From Micractinium sp. NFX-FRZ (Eukaryota; Chlorophyta; Trebouxiophyceae; Chlorellales; Chlorellaceae): a DNA stretch of 64,000 nucleotides. The first letter of the stretch is position 1, and each line of letters starts with the position of its first letter. The position numbers and the translations under genes are program-made. Shown in pieces: positions 43,501-55,500 of the stretch. The notes under the pieces are model-generated. The model saw only the letters and a program-made list of their open reading frames with translations. It searched no databases and was not told where the DNA came from. Location: the NCBI GenBank assembly GCA_029339195.1, contig JAPTJF010000200.1:39620-103619 (forward strand), read 5' to 3'.

Positions 43501-46338
43501 AACAGCGCCGGCACCATGGAGAAGCACAGCTGGCTGAGGGCAGAGGCGGGGTCCTGGTAGCTCAGCAGGTTTGAGAGCATGCTGTGGCAGTCCTCGTTGT
43601 CGCCGCCGCCCATCAGGGCGCAGATCCTGGGGACATGGGAAGCAATAATGTGGTGAGGAGGTAGGCAGGGTTGCGGGAACGTACACTGGTGGGGACCTCC
43701 TCTGCCCAGAACTCAACGCCCGCCGCCCCCCACACAGTAGCCCACCCACCTGTCAGCATCGGCAAACAGCTCGTGAGCAGAGGTGACCAGAGGGCGCACA
43801 GCCGGGCAGATGGACGCAGCCACGGCTTGGCCCACGGCTGGCAGGAAGTCGTAGTGGCGAGCAGTCCACAGCAGGCCATCCACCAGGGACGGGCAAGCCT
43901 CCGAGAAAGCATCGGCAGTGCGAGGCAGGACGTCCAGCAGCTGGCCCAGGTCAATACCAGAGGTGTTGAGCAGCATTGGCAGGCCCTCTGCATGGGTGGT
44001 TGAGGGGCAGCGGGCAGGGACATGTGAGGGCGGGAGGTGTGGTGCGCTGACCCGGGCTGCTGTGGGGCAAGCGGGAAGGCTGCACCCCGCTGCAGATTTC
44101 CTGCCTCCACACTCCCAACGCCCCCTCCTGCCTCCCCCCCCCCCGCCTCACCCTGCATCAAGAACTGACAGCCATCGCAGGCGTCCAGCGGCACATACTG
44201 CGCCTCCTCGATGATGCTAGCCAGGGAGGAGAGCGGGGACAGGTAAGGGCCGCACACAGATTCCTCACATGCGCTGCAGGTTGTTGGGGAAGATGAGAAT
44301 GGTGAGAGGAAGTAGGAGGAGCGCTTGAGAAGTGCAAGGGGCAGGGCAGCACCCGGGGCGGCCAAGCACGCAGGGATTGTTCAGCAGATGGCAGACATGC
44401 CAGGAGTGCCTCCCACGCCGACCCACCAAAGTGACCCCCAAGCCACCCACCTGGAGAAGTCGGTAGCTGCTGACCGCAGAAAGGCGGTGAGCGCAGAGCA
44501 CACCACATGGCTGGTGTTGGTGCGTTGCAGCTCATCGGCGACCGGGGGCGTGAGGAGGTCGAAGGGGCCGTGTCCGTGATGGTCAGGGTCACTCCACCAG
44601 CGCTCTGAGGAGTTGCCGGCAAAGTAGTCGGCGGGCAGCTTGGAGACGGGCCAGATCTGCAGGAGGCAGGCAGGAGGGGTGAGTGAGGTGCCTTTGGCAG
44701 GTAAGGGCATGAGATGCAGGGTGCATGTGTACAGGGTATGAAATGTGCACAGGTAAGGGCTTGTGCACAGGTAAGGGCTTGTGCACAGGCAGGGCACAAG
44801 TGCCGTTCAAGCACCCAGCACCCCAGCTGACCTCCCAGGGCGGCAGGTAGGTCGGCTTTGTGTCATTGCTGGACGGGTAGCCGGGGGAATACGCCGTCCT
44901 GCAAGCGCAGCAGTGAAGGGCACAAGTGGAGGACAGGTTCAGGCTTGTAGCTGCCTGCCGGGTAAGCGCTGCCTGCACTGCAGGCACCCACCCCCTGCTG
45001 CCGCCCTTAGTGCTGCCCCCTGCTGCCGCCGCCAGTGATGGGTGCTTGACCCCCCGCCCAGCCGTGCACACCCCGCTCAGCCGCATCACTCACCAGGAGC
45101 AGCCAGTGGACGTGAGGGCGGTGCAGGACTCCTCATCAGACACAGAGTAGCAGGTGGAGGAGAAGGTGGGCTGGCACCCGTTTGACATAAACGAGCAGCG
45201 GTCATCGGCAGGCGAGTCAAGCACACACTCGTTGAAAGAGTTGGAGCGGGGGCAGCAGGGGTCGGTGGAGGACTCGCAGGGTTGCTTAGCGGAGTCGCTT
45301 GGGGAAGGGTAGTAGGAGCCGGGGAAGTAGGGGGAGGAGGAGGGGGATGGGATGGCGGCACCGGGGGAGATGGGGACGGGAGAGACCGGGGTGGGGGAGC
45401 CGGAACCCTCCTTGCAGATCGTGGTAGAAGTGAAGTTGCAGGCCTGCGGGGTGGACAGCGCGCAGTGGGCAGGCCGGTTGAGAAGGTGGGCCGCTCGAGG
45501 AGGGCAGGCAGGGGGGCAAGGCACTATGCTGGGGGCAGCCTCAGGTGAGCACCCACGACGGTGCACAAGGTGCTGCTTGCAAGACTGCAAGCCCTTTGGG
45601 CAAGCAGCAAAGGCCTGGGCGCAGCAACCGGCACCATGCCGCCTCTCCCTTGCAAGCGCCGCCGTACTCTCCCTCAGGGCTTGCAGGGCTTGCAAGGCTT
45701 GCAAGCGCCGCCATCCCTCTCGCACCTGGTCGGTGCTGCCCTTGGGCCACGTCAGGGAGGAGCAGCTGGACTTGTCCAGTCCGCTGCACAGCTCCACGCG
45801 CGCGCTGCACCACCCAGCGTCGGTGGTGGCAGTCCACGCGCAGACGTCGGCTGCAGTGCACTTATCCATCGACAGTGCCTTGCAGGTGGACGACACCTTG
45901 TCCCTGCAGCGCGGGTGGAGGGTTTGAGCGGGCCGCAGTCAAGCCCAGGTTGCAAGCTCAAGCTCTGAGGGCAGAGCAAAGAGGGTGGAGATGGTTCACG
46001 CGTGTCATGTGAAACATGGCGCGCTGGCGGCTGCGGCGGGTATGCAGCCCATCTGTTGTGCGGTGCTCGGCGGCGGCGGCGGCGGTGGCGGCGGCAGCAT
46101 GCAAGTGGCGCTCACACGACACGGCATTCTGCCACTTCGTAGCAGGTGGAGGAGGCCAGCTGGGCGGCGCCTGCAGGAGGGTGTCCGAGACAGGGGAGGG
46201 CAGCGAGTTGAGTTCGAACAGCTGTCACAGGGCAGGACGTTGTGCCACAGCGCTCTCGCCCCTTCCGCGCGCACCTGCCGCCACCAGGGCGCACACAAGC
46301 GCCAGGCCGAGGGCCAGCGCAGGCCCGGAACGCGCCAT
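31541..46338 (-). CDS. Giant REJ/polycystin-1-ectodomain-like type I membrane protein
   Basis: Forty-two exons keep phase, giving 2525 residues: 46275-46338, 46116-46170, 45726-45903, 45094-45443, 44832-44898, 44451-44656, 44152-44273, 43750-43987, 43492-43626, 43055-43325, 42738-42876, 42384-42541, 42122-42205, 41826-41920, 41428-41671, 41101-41253, 40788-40948, 40506-40597, 39913-40316, 39628-39762, 39310-39416, 38951-39113, 38642-38757, 38255-38479, 37690-38028, 37375-37559, 37086-37223, 36871-36959, 36565-36729, 36320-36436, 35765-36121, 35505-35592, 34988-35263, 34447-34817, 34044-34295, 33720-33885, 33383-33574, 33091-33191, 32748-32933, 32460-32580, 31974-32267, 31541-31719. Order: signal peptide; Cys-rich modules (40-1250) with repeated GC-x-W; REJ-like region (about 1250-1810; YTFKVTVTNW, YTVTLTARKG); Ser/Ala helices; degenerate GPS-like segment (2267-2310); SEA-like segment (2329-2440); one membrane span (2459-2481); 44-residue tail with SPTSPT. 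In polycystin-1, REJ and GPS precede 11 helices; here no channel part exists. Likely a cell-surface receptor or adhesin; ligand unknown. Three introns seem to use GC donors. Confidence 0.82.
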
Positions 46339-47383
46339 CACCCTGGCAGGGCTCGGGTGGGCGGAGGCTTCAGGAGGCTTCAGGAGGCTTCAGGAGGACG
46401 AGGAGCGGCTGGGGGCAGCCACAAGGCAAAGGTTGAAACGAATGCAAGTCCAGGCCGGGCGACGGTTCAAGTGACCTCCTGAGCTGCCGCCGCCCTGTCA
46501 GCGCGCCGCATGGACCAGCCGCATGAGCTCCATGCGGCGCGGGCGCTTGCAGCTCAGAGCCAATTTTCACCGGGCCTTGAATGTGCATACCGGCCCCGCT
46601 TTGAGGCACGAACAAGGCCTGATTATGGCCAAGCAAATGGGTGTTGTAACACGTGGGTGCTCAGCGCAGTGCCTTGGTGCCGGCAACGCCTGCCACCAAC
46701 ACCGCTTGCTTTGCAAGAGCCTCTCCCAGGTGGGTAAATGAATCAAGTGCGTGTAGGTGGTGGGTGGGGGTGGGGAGATTGCCAAGGGAAGCAGGCACCG
46801 GCGAGGCCCCCAGTCTGACTTTGCACGCTTACCCACCCTCCTCTCACATGCCCCGCACAGTCCATCTGCTCGTCCTCACGGGCAGGCGCCCTGCTGATCA
46901 CGTATCCGCGCAACTGAAAGCGTCTCTCATGATGAGATGTTGCTCGGCAGGCAGATGTGTGCCCAATTTTGTAGGGATGGATCAGGAGGAAGATGGGTGT
47001 GTTCCGCCCAGCGTTCGAATCACAGCAGGCATGCCGCCTGCCTCGCGCCTGTGACTGACACGCTGCTGCACACCAAATCTGCACCATCGGTGGCAAGCCA
47101 GCCGGCCGGTAGACTCAACCGATCAGCACGAAACGTTCAGAACAGATGTCACAGCTAGATTGGCAGATGTGTATGTACAGTGGTGAGGCAGCCCAAAGAA
47201 ACGCAGTACAAAGCACTTGGCCTTTGGTGGGAGGCGAGGAGGCACCCGTGGCGGGTCCCTAACAGCAGGCAGGCACAGTTGTCCCCTTCTTCGCATGCAG
47301 CCACCTGGCGAGTGGCAGTGCTGCTGCTCCAGCGGCAGGGCCATGCACAAGGATGAAAGACACGATCACAAGAAAATTGCATG
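46339..47383. other. Intergenic: REJ-like promoter and SDR 3' UTR
   Basis: Both flanking genes are on the - strand. The stretch just upstream of the REJ-like start has a short tandem repeat (46363-46398). A tRNA T-loop-like GTTCGAATC at 47013-47021 has no pairing arms. No gene seen. Confidence 0.5.
46363..46398 (+). repeat. 10-bp tandem repeat upstream of the REJ-like gene
   Basis: Three and a half copies of ggaggcttca lie 25-60 bases upstream of the predicted start codon of the - strand gene, so probably in its 5' UTR or core promoter. Confidence 0.85.
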
Positions 47384-49321
47384 CTACTCATCAGGCTTCA
47401 GCCCCTGAAAGAGCGACTTGAGCTGCTCAGCCAGTGGGGGCACTGCCTGCTTGCTGCCCTTCCCCTCCACCTCAAAAGTGACCCGCTCCAGCGCTGGGTC
47501 CGACAGGGCCGCCACACAGACGGCCGCCACATCGGCACGCGACACGTGGCCCGAGGACTTGTCGCCTTGCGCTGAAGGCAGGTGGGGCAGGCACGGGACG
47601 GTGGTGAGGGACGATGCTGAGGGAGCGTGACCATCGGGCATGCGTGCAGGCCCATCGGGCATGCGTGCAGGCCCTGTTCCCAAAACGCAGCAGGTCCACA
47701 CACGCGGCATATAAGGGCGATACCACCCATGCACGCTGTCAAGATTGGCAAGGCCGCAGTCAGAGCTTTCCATCTGTTATGAATCCCACTGCAGCGCAGA
47801 CCAGCACCCCCTGCAGCACCCACCCGTGGCCAGCAGCTCCTGCCCTGCTGGCTTGTCGTTGAGCCGCCCCCCAGGCCTCACGACTGTGTAGGACGCCCCG
47901 CTCTTCCTCAGCAGCTCCTCCCCTGCGCAACAGGTGGCGAGGCAGGCCATGCCAGAGGTTGATTGTGTCAGTAAGCTGGGTCACTTAAATCACCCACGGA
48001 GCGCGCCTGTCAGGCAGACACCGCACGTTTGTTGATACAAGTTTACCCTCCCAGCCGGCCCGTCAGCCATGCGCAGGTGCCTGCTCATTCTGCCTGCTAG
48101 TCTACTTGCCAGCACCCCCCCTGTCCACTCACGACCCCCGTGCCACACTGCCGCCCCCTGCCAGCCTGCCGCTCGGCGTCCCACCCAACCCTGGCACCCC
48201 GCCACTCTGCCCCACCTCACTCTGTACTCTGCCCCCCCTCCCCCTGCCACTGTTCATCCCTCCCACACCACCCTGCCACCCTGCCCAGCCCAATACCCTG
48301 CCCCGCTCCATACCCCCTTTCCCGCCTCACCCTGGAACTTGGCGTCCATGAGGCCTCGGGGGGACACAATGTTGTTCAGCATGAGGCGCACAGGGTGCCA
48401 GCGGCGGGCGGGGGTGACCATGCCGGAGGACACCAGCACGATGCGGGGCCGCGAGGCCCTGCCGGCGCCGCTCTTCTCCATCTCGAGCACGGCATCTGCA
48501 ACATTCTTCACCCCCTGCAGCACAACATGATGTTAACCAAAATTCAGAGTCCGGGTACAGGTGCGTGAGCATGTGGCTGCGGGGCATTGCATGGCCGGCA
48601 GCAGGCTCAAGCCGGATGCGGCAAAAAGAGCGCTGCAACAGCGGCAGCAGAGGAGTGCTGGCCGGGTGCTGGTGCCAGTCAGCACCTGGCAGGGCAGCAC
48701 CGCAAGCAGCTGTGATGTCCTGTCTCACACCTCCCATAAGCAGCGGTTCCCGCCCACCTGGCAGTCCACCTCCTTGGCTCCGCTGGCGGCAAAGATGCAG
48801 CCCGCACAGCCCGCCAGCGCCTGCCGCAGCGACGCCAGCTGCGTCACGTCGCCCTGAACCACCTCCAGCCGCCCGCCCGCATTGTCAGGGCCGGCTTCCA
48901 GGGCACTCAGGCCTTGGGAGCGCGCCTTCTCCGGGTCCCGCACCACCGCTTTGCACTGAGGCGCAGGAGGCAGAGCCAGGGAGCCAGCAAAAGCCAGGGT
49001 GACTAGGCGGCGGCGGGCGACCAGTCAGCAGGAGTGCGGCCACCTCCCTGTGGCGCGCCCCGAGCAGCGCGCTCTCACCCGGAAGCCTTGCTGCAGAAGC
49101 GTCTCCACGCACGCCCTCCCCGTGCCGCCGCCAGCCCCCAGCACTGCGTAGCAAACGGACACGGCGTAGGCTGAGCTTTGTAGGCAGAATGTAGGTCCCA
49201 GGAATCGGCGACGTAGGTTAAAACGGTTGTTCTAGGGTCACGCAAGTCTTTGGTCTACACCAGAAGCACCCGCCGCACACAGCGCAGCGCCACGGCATGC
49301 TGCACGTCCGGCTGAGGTCAT
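47384..49321 (-). CDS. Atypical SDR / NAD(P)-binding Rossmann protein, probably plastid-targeted
   Basis: Six exons, 49261-49321, 49079-49170, 48758-48955, 48331-48514, 47824-47922 and 47384-47571, give 273 residues in phase. After about 25 Ala/Arg-rich residues typical of a chloroplast transit peptide comes the dinucleotide fold, AVLGAGGGTGRACVETLLQQG, with the Gly-rich loop of atypical SDRs. Then follow VVRDPEKARS, VVQGDVTQ, FAASGAKEV, RIVLVSSGM, YTVVRPGG and VSRADVAAVCVAAL. These are the blocks of plant plastid NAD(P)-binding proteins related to Tic62 and At5g02240. The usual Tyr-x3-Lys active site is not visible, so it may be a redox-sensing or assembly factor rather than a dehydrogenase. 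The first exon is inferred from its transit-like sequence and phase; the start codon could lie further upstream. Confidence 0.83.
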
Positions 49322-49571
49322 GGCATTTAGTGTAACTAGCTCATAACAAGTATTAGTGTATTCATCTGCTGCCCCAATCATTTCCATGGCAATTGAACTA
49401 CTGGTGGCTCTGCTGGTCCCAGAGCTCGGTCCCGACACGCACAGCCACGAGCCCTTTTTCCGCACGGCGCCAGCGGTCTTATGGCTGGCGTGGCACACCC
49501 ATCACTGTGGTGTGAATGATCACGGTGACATTGAGCGTGCTGGCAAGGTGACTGGTGCGCATGCCTCCTAG
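49322..49571. promoter_or_regulatory. Divergent SDR / unknown-gene control region
   Basis: Only 250 bases separate the two divergent predicted starts. The part near 49321-49380 is relatively AT-rich (tagtgtaactagctcataac). No clear TATA box faces either gene. Confidence 0.4.
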
Positions 49572-52500
49572 ATGTTGCGGCCGCTGAATGCGGCGGCGGG
49601 GCCGCTGACCTGGCGGCGGGCGGCAGATGTTAGCAAAACCCTCGCGGCACGGCGATCTGCGCCCCTCGCCGATGCTTCCGATCACCCCATCCCAGTCCAT
49701 CTGAGCCAAGAAATGGGCGTGCTGCTTCTCTCTGCGAATGGCCGACTGTTCGCTTCGCTGCCCGAGGGCCTGCAGCCCCTCTCAGCGGACGCCACCGAAC
49801 ATGCCGAGGCGCTATCCGCCTTGGGTAGCGGGGATGCCACGATCGTAGATCTCCAGCAGTTTCTTGCCGCCACTGCCCGCCTGCCGCCGACCACGCTCGT
49901 CCAGGTCCGTGTTGCCTGTGTTGTTGATGTCGTGCAGACTGTACGCACTAAACCACATTTTCGTGAACTCGCTGTTTCCGGCTTCATTCAATGCCCCTGA
50001 TAACCTGCCGTGGCTGCCTGGCAGGCCGCGGCACAGCCTGCCCGCCGCCCACCCGCCGCCCACCCTGTTGCCCTGCCCTCCCGCCCGGCCGCTGCAGGCC
50101 ACCCTGGCTGCTGCCCTGCTCGGTGACAGCGGGCGCCCAGGGAAGCTGCAGGGTCTGCCAGCCATGCTGCAGGGCTGCGCCGAGGCTGTGCCAGGCGTGC
50201 CCAGCCTGCCTGCCAGCGTGGTGGGCAGCTGCCCCTTTGCGGCACGCTCGGGACGCGGCACAAGCGCAGACGGCGGCAGCCCAGGCGAGGTGTTCGAGTT
50301 GATGTACCAGTTGGAACGCTACTCAAAGGCATGTGAGGGGCCTCTAGCTGTCCAGCTGGCAGGCCCGCCGCAGGGGCAGGGCCTGCTTGGACAGCCGCCC
50401 CCTCACCACGTCGGGGGTACCACAGCCGTGGCTGCAGGGCAGCTGCCAGCGCCCACGCCGGCAGCAGCGCTGCGGGTGGCAGGGCAGGTGACCGAGGTGT
50501 ATGTCCGCTGCGGGCGGACTGCAGACGACTGGTGCCGCTTCAAGCTGGCGCCAGGCCAGCGCCCCAGCGCTTGCTGCTCCTGCGGCTGGGCGGGGCTGGG
50601 GCACCTGTACTGCCAGCATCTGGAGGAGGCGTACCGCACCCTGCTGCAGCCAACAGTGAACCCTGCAGCCGGGGGCGCAGCAGGCTCTGCTAGCAACAGC
50701 AGCAGCAGCTGCGGCAGCAAGGGTGCCCAGCCGGGGCCATCCGGGGCTTCAGTTTCGGCCGGCAGCAGTGGTGAGGGCGGCCCTGCGGCGGGGGCAGCTG
50801 GCCTGCTGCTCAATGTGTCGGCTCTGGAGTGGGCCTGCTCCCAGGTGTGGTGCCTGCAAGCTGCTCAGCAGGGTGTGCTCAGCAGGGTGTTGTGGATTCG
50901 TCCTGCAATGCCAGGTGGCGGCAGGTCCAGCCAGTTTGCCCCTGAGCCTGCCCCTGGGCTGGCTTTGCTTTGCAAGATTAAAGACCTCTGTCCCCTGCCG
51001 GCCCTCTGCCTGCAGATGAGCATCAACCAGCTGTCCAAGCTGCTGCTCTGCACCGCTCTGTACACCGGTGCCGGCACCGTGCTCACAGACGGCCTGGGCA
51101 TCACGGCCGAAGAGCTGCAGCCCCAAGGCACAGCGGGCCTGGCAGGACAGGTGGGTTTCGTCAAAGGGCGGGATTGCCACCAAATTTAACCACAGTCACA
51201 CTCTTTGCGTGCCTCCTGCTTGTGAGGTAGAGCACAGACAGATATCAAGACACGCCCTGCCCCGCCCTGCTTCCCTGTGCAGGGTGGCGGCCATGCCGGC
51301 ATCCTGCAGGCGCTCCACGCTCAGCGGGTCATGGTGGGAGGGGCGCCAGCCCTCAAGCAGGCTCAGAAGCTGCCGGGATGCTGTATGGGCAGCTGGCGGG
51401 CAGCTGCACCGCCTGCTGCGGCCGGCGTGGCCGTTGGCAGGCCTCTGCTGGAGCATGCCGCCGCCCTGCTGGCGCCAGACTCAGCAGAGGGTGTGTGGGC
51501 CTGCCTGGGTGCTACTGTCGGCACGGTGGGGCTTCCGTGGCACAACAGTGGCGGGGTGCAGCAGGGCGCACGCAACGTGCCCCGGGGGGCGCAGCTGCTG
51601 CAGGCGGCGCAGCTGCTGCTGTCTGCGGGGCACAAGGAGAGCGGGGAGCACGTCCTCAAGGCAAGTGCTGTGGGGTGGGGCGGGGTGAGGTGAAGTCTTG
51701 CTGGGACGGCACGGATTGAGGGGGCGGATTGCAAGTGAGACATAAGCAAGGTGGATTGGGCACCAGTGCGCCTCAGGGCAGGATGGGCTTTTGGGCTTAC
51801 AACTCAGCAAACCGGTGCCGCCTGTGCGCCACCCCCCACAGGAGTGGCTGGTTGCCCTCTCCCTGCCGGCCGCCTGGCAATACTGCAAGCCCTCGTCGCA
51901 CCCGCAGCTGGCCAGCCTGTGGCGCCAGCACCTGACGCCGGCGGCCCAGCTGGAGTGGTGGGCGCAGCAAGGGGCGCCGCCACAGCCGGCGGCTGCCAAC
52001 GGTGACGTGGAGGGTGGGGACTGGCGGCCGCACATGAGCCAGCAGCGGCAGCGGCTGTATGGTCTGTGCAGCACTCAGTTCATTGAGTTGGTGGGCGAGC
52101 TGATGGGGCCAGTGGCAGGTGGGTGTGGGGAGGGCGGGGGAGTAGGGCTGGGGTGGAAGGTTGTAGAAAGGCAGGGTCTGGTCTGTCTGTGCAACCAGCA
52201 GTCAGTGCATTGGGTCGGTGGGCGAGCCGATGGGGTCTGTGGCAGGTGTGAGGGGAGAGGTTCGAGAGTAGCCGGTGGGCGGGGTGGGGCTTGCTGCAAG
52301 GCAGCCACAGCCAGCTGGCGGACGGCCTGCTGCAGTAGCAGGCTTTTGCCGGCAAGGGGCAGGCGGATGTGTGTGGTGGATGTGTGTGGGCGATGCAACA
52401 GCGGCTTGTAGCGTAGCACCGACCTGCAGCACTGCCCTTACCCCAGCTGACGGCCCGTTCCAGCTTTACCCCGCTCTATTTCGTCTCCCCTGGCGCACCT

Positions 52501-55500
52501 CGCTCCCCCCACACGCCCAGGTGCCCACCAAGCTGCAGCGCTGCTGCGCAGCCTGGAGCAGAGCTGCTGCCGCAGCGCTGCGCTGGCTGTGGTGTACGCC
52601 AGGGGGCACCCCACCTACCAGCGTGGGCATTCAATCACAGGTGGGCTCACCCGGTATGGGAACACAGTGTGTATGGCAAAGGCTGGCGGAGGCTGTGCAC
52701 ATCTGTGGCCGGCAATGTACCATGTGCAAGGCAGGGCACGATGCGCCGGCCTGGCCTTCATGCTTACCTGCTTCGGCTGCCGGCCTGGATGGCTGGACGT
52801 CTTCCCCCAGTTGTGCTGAGCAACGCTGAAACCTCCCCGTGCCTGCTGATGCTGCACCCGCCCCTGCAGACATCAACAACCCCCTGCCCGCGGCTGCCAG
52901 CTGGCTGGACACCGCTGAGTACACCCTGGGGGCCAGCGCCTTGCCTCAGAACCACCTGGAGCAGCTGCTCAGCCATCTGAAGAAGGTCCAGGCGGGCCCG
53001 CAGCTGCCGCCGCAGCAGCAGCAGAAGCCAGGAGGCAAGAAGAAGGGGAAGGGGCGGAAGGGCGGCGCAGCGGGAGCACAGGCGGCGCCGGCTCCTGGGC
53101 AGGCGGGGCAGGCGGGGCAGCGGCAGGCACAGGCGCAGCCGTCGACGCTGCTGCTCACGGCAGCCCGCAGCACCGCGCGGCAGCTGTTGGACCTGCCGCT
53201 AGCCGAGGTAGGCTGCCACCAACAGGCCCTGCTGCCCGCGGTTCAGCCCCTGCCCCTGCCCCGCTGGCTCAAGCCTCTCTGCAATGCCAGCAGCAGAGGG
53301 TGGGATCGAGCAACGGGGCCTCTAATCGGTGCTGCCCTGCTGGCTGTGCACCCGGCGTGTCTGCCCCTGCAGGCGGTGGACCTGCATGACCGCCTGATTC
53401 CCGATTTGCAGGAGATTGTCATGCAAGGTGGGTGGGTTGCTGCCGGCGGGGCTCTCTGCCTGGCCGCGTGCAAGAGCGGACAGGCTGCCAGCACGTCAGT
53501 CAACACTGGGAGGTGCACTGGGCAGCACTCACATCACCCCCTGCAGTTGCACTGGAAGCTGTGGCGCAGCTTGGCATACAGGCCGCGGGCAGCGGGCCCC
53601 TCCAGCTGGCGCTGGCCGTGCTCGCTCCCCTCATCTCCCTGCCGCTCTCCCTGCCGCTGCAGAGGCGGCGGCGCTGCAGGCGGAGCGCTGCCGCGCCACG
53701 CTGCCCAATGCAACCACCCTGCTGCGCGGCGTGTACGATTGGCACCAGCAGCAGCTGCTGCAGCAGCAGCAGCGGCAGCAGCGACAGCTCGCCGCCCCGC
53801 TTGGCGCGGGCGCAGCGGGCGGCGCCCAGCCTCCCCAGCAGCCGCCTGTGCCGCCGCAGCAGCGTGGTCTGGCTGCGCTGCTGAGTGCAGCAGCCGGCAC
53901 GAAGCTCGGAGCCGAGGCCAAGCAGCGGCGGCTGACCCTGGCGGCCTGCCGCTGCATGCTGGACCTGTGCCAGCGGCACGGCAGGGCAGCTGTGGCCAGC
54001 CTTCTGGCTGCCAAGGACGGTGCCGGCTGGTGGCATCTGGCAGAGCTTCTGGAGGGGTTCAACTCAGACAACAGCCCCCAGTACTATCATGTGCTGCCTC
54101 CCCTGCTGACGGCACTTGCCACCCTGCTGCACGACGGGCGGCAGCCGGGCGGCACGCCGGCAGCCAAGAAGCAGCCGTCGAAGAAGCAGCACAAGGCGTG
54201 TGGGCAGCCGCAGCAGGGTGAGGCGCAGGGGCAGGTGCCGGCTGATGTGCTGGAGTACCTGGCAGCGCTCCTGCCGGGCCTTCTTGTGGACTGCTGTGCC
54301 GCAGCCCAGGATGCCCTGGCGCCCCTGGGCAGCGCAGCCAGCAGCAGCGACGGGGGGAGCAGCGCAGGCAGCATTGGCGACAGAGACGCGCTGCTGCTGG
54401 CACTCTCCGGCGTGCACAGCTGCGTGCAGATGATGACCGGTGGGTAAACTGGCATGGCTTGGTGGTGCTTGTGGCCTGCTCTGCTGGCGCATGCCTGCCA
54501 GGCGACGTGTGTGCTACTGCGGGAGGCATTGCAAGCTGAGGACACGTGCGGCCCTTTTGCCGGTCATGACACCGGCCGTCCTGCTTGCTCCCCCGCCACT
54601 CATTTTACGCACGCAGGGGTCGTTGCAGCCGCCCCGCTATCACCAGAGTTTGCGGTCGCCACAGATGCACTGAAGCATGAGCACCCGGCCCCGCTGCTGC
54701 TGGCCCTGCCTGTGCTGCTGGCGGCAGCAAAGGCAGCCGGCCCGGCGGCAGCAGCGGCAGTGGCCTGCGGAGCCCCCAGCACCAGCGTTGTTCACGGACC
54801 TGTCAGTTGGAATGAGGCGGGATGCAATGCGGCTATGGCTGTGCTGCAGCTGCTGCCCGCCCTGCCGCTGCCGGTGGCGGCCGTCGGGGCGGGCTCTTCT
54901 GCTGCGGCGGCTGCAGCGGCTGCTGCCACGCAGGCCTACGGCGGGCCCGCCTGCCTGCAGGAGCTGCTGCCGCAGCTTCTTGCCGCCAGTGCATCCCTGG
55001 CGCGCAGCCCCCACACCGCCCCGCCACGGCGTGCCTACGTGTCGCTGCTGTGCCACTGCCTGGCTGAGGTGGCAGCCGATGCCACGGGGGCGGTACCGCC
55101 GGAGCAGCGCACGCAGGCCGCCCGCTCCCTGCTGCACCTGCTGCTCAGCCCCGCAGTTGCCCACGAGTTGCGGCCCGTATGCATGCAGATGCCAGAGGGG
55201 CGCCAGCTGGCAGAGGCCGGCTTCCAGGCAGCTTCCCGGGTGCTGCCGGTGCTGCTCGGCCTGTCAGCCGGCCACAGCAGCGGCAGCGAGCGTGCTGACG
55301 TGGCACGCCTGGCTGGCGACCAACCTGCTGGCAGCCAGCCTGGCGCAGCACGGGGCGCTGCCTGGAGGGCTGGTGCACCCAGAGGGCCACAGCCACAGCA
55401 AGGCGGCAGAGAAGGACGCGCGGCACATGCTGGCGCTCAGAGCCGGCTGGTGAGCCGCCTGCCCGTGCGTCCAGGTGGACCGCTGCTGGCAGCTTCTGTG

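Noticed and set aside
47013..47021. GTTCGAATC, a tRNA T-loop signature
   Set aside because: Flanking bases cannot form a T-stem or an acceptor stem, and no A box is found upstream.
53528..53662. Protein-like segment (VALEAVAQLGIQAAG...) as an extra exon of the unknown large gene
   Set aside because: Its acceptor fits the phase, but no donor in the needed phase exists. Skipping it keeps phase and uses a strong pyrimidine-rich acceptor at 53662.
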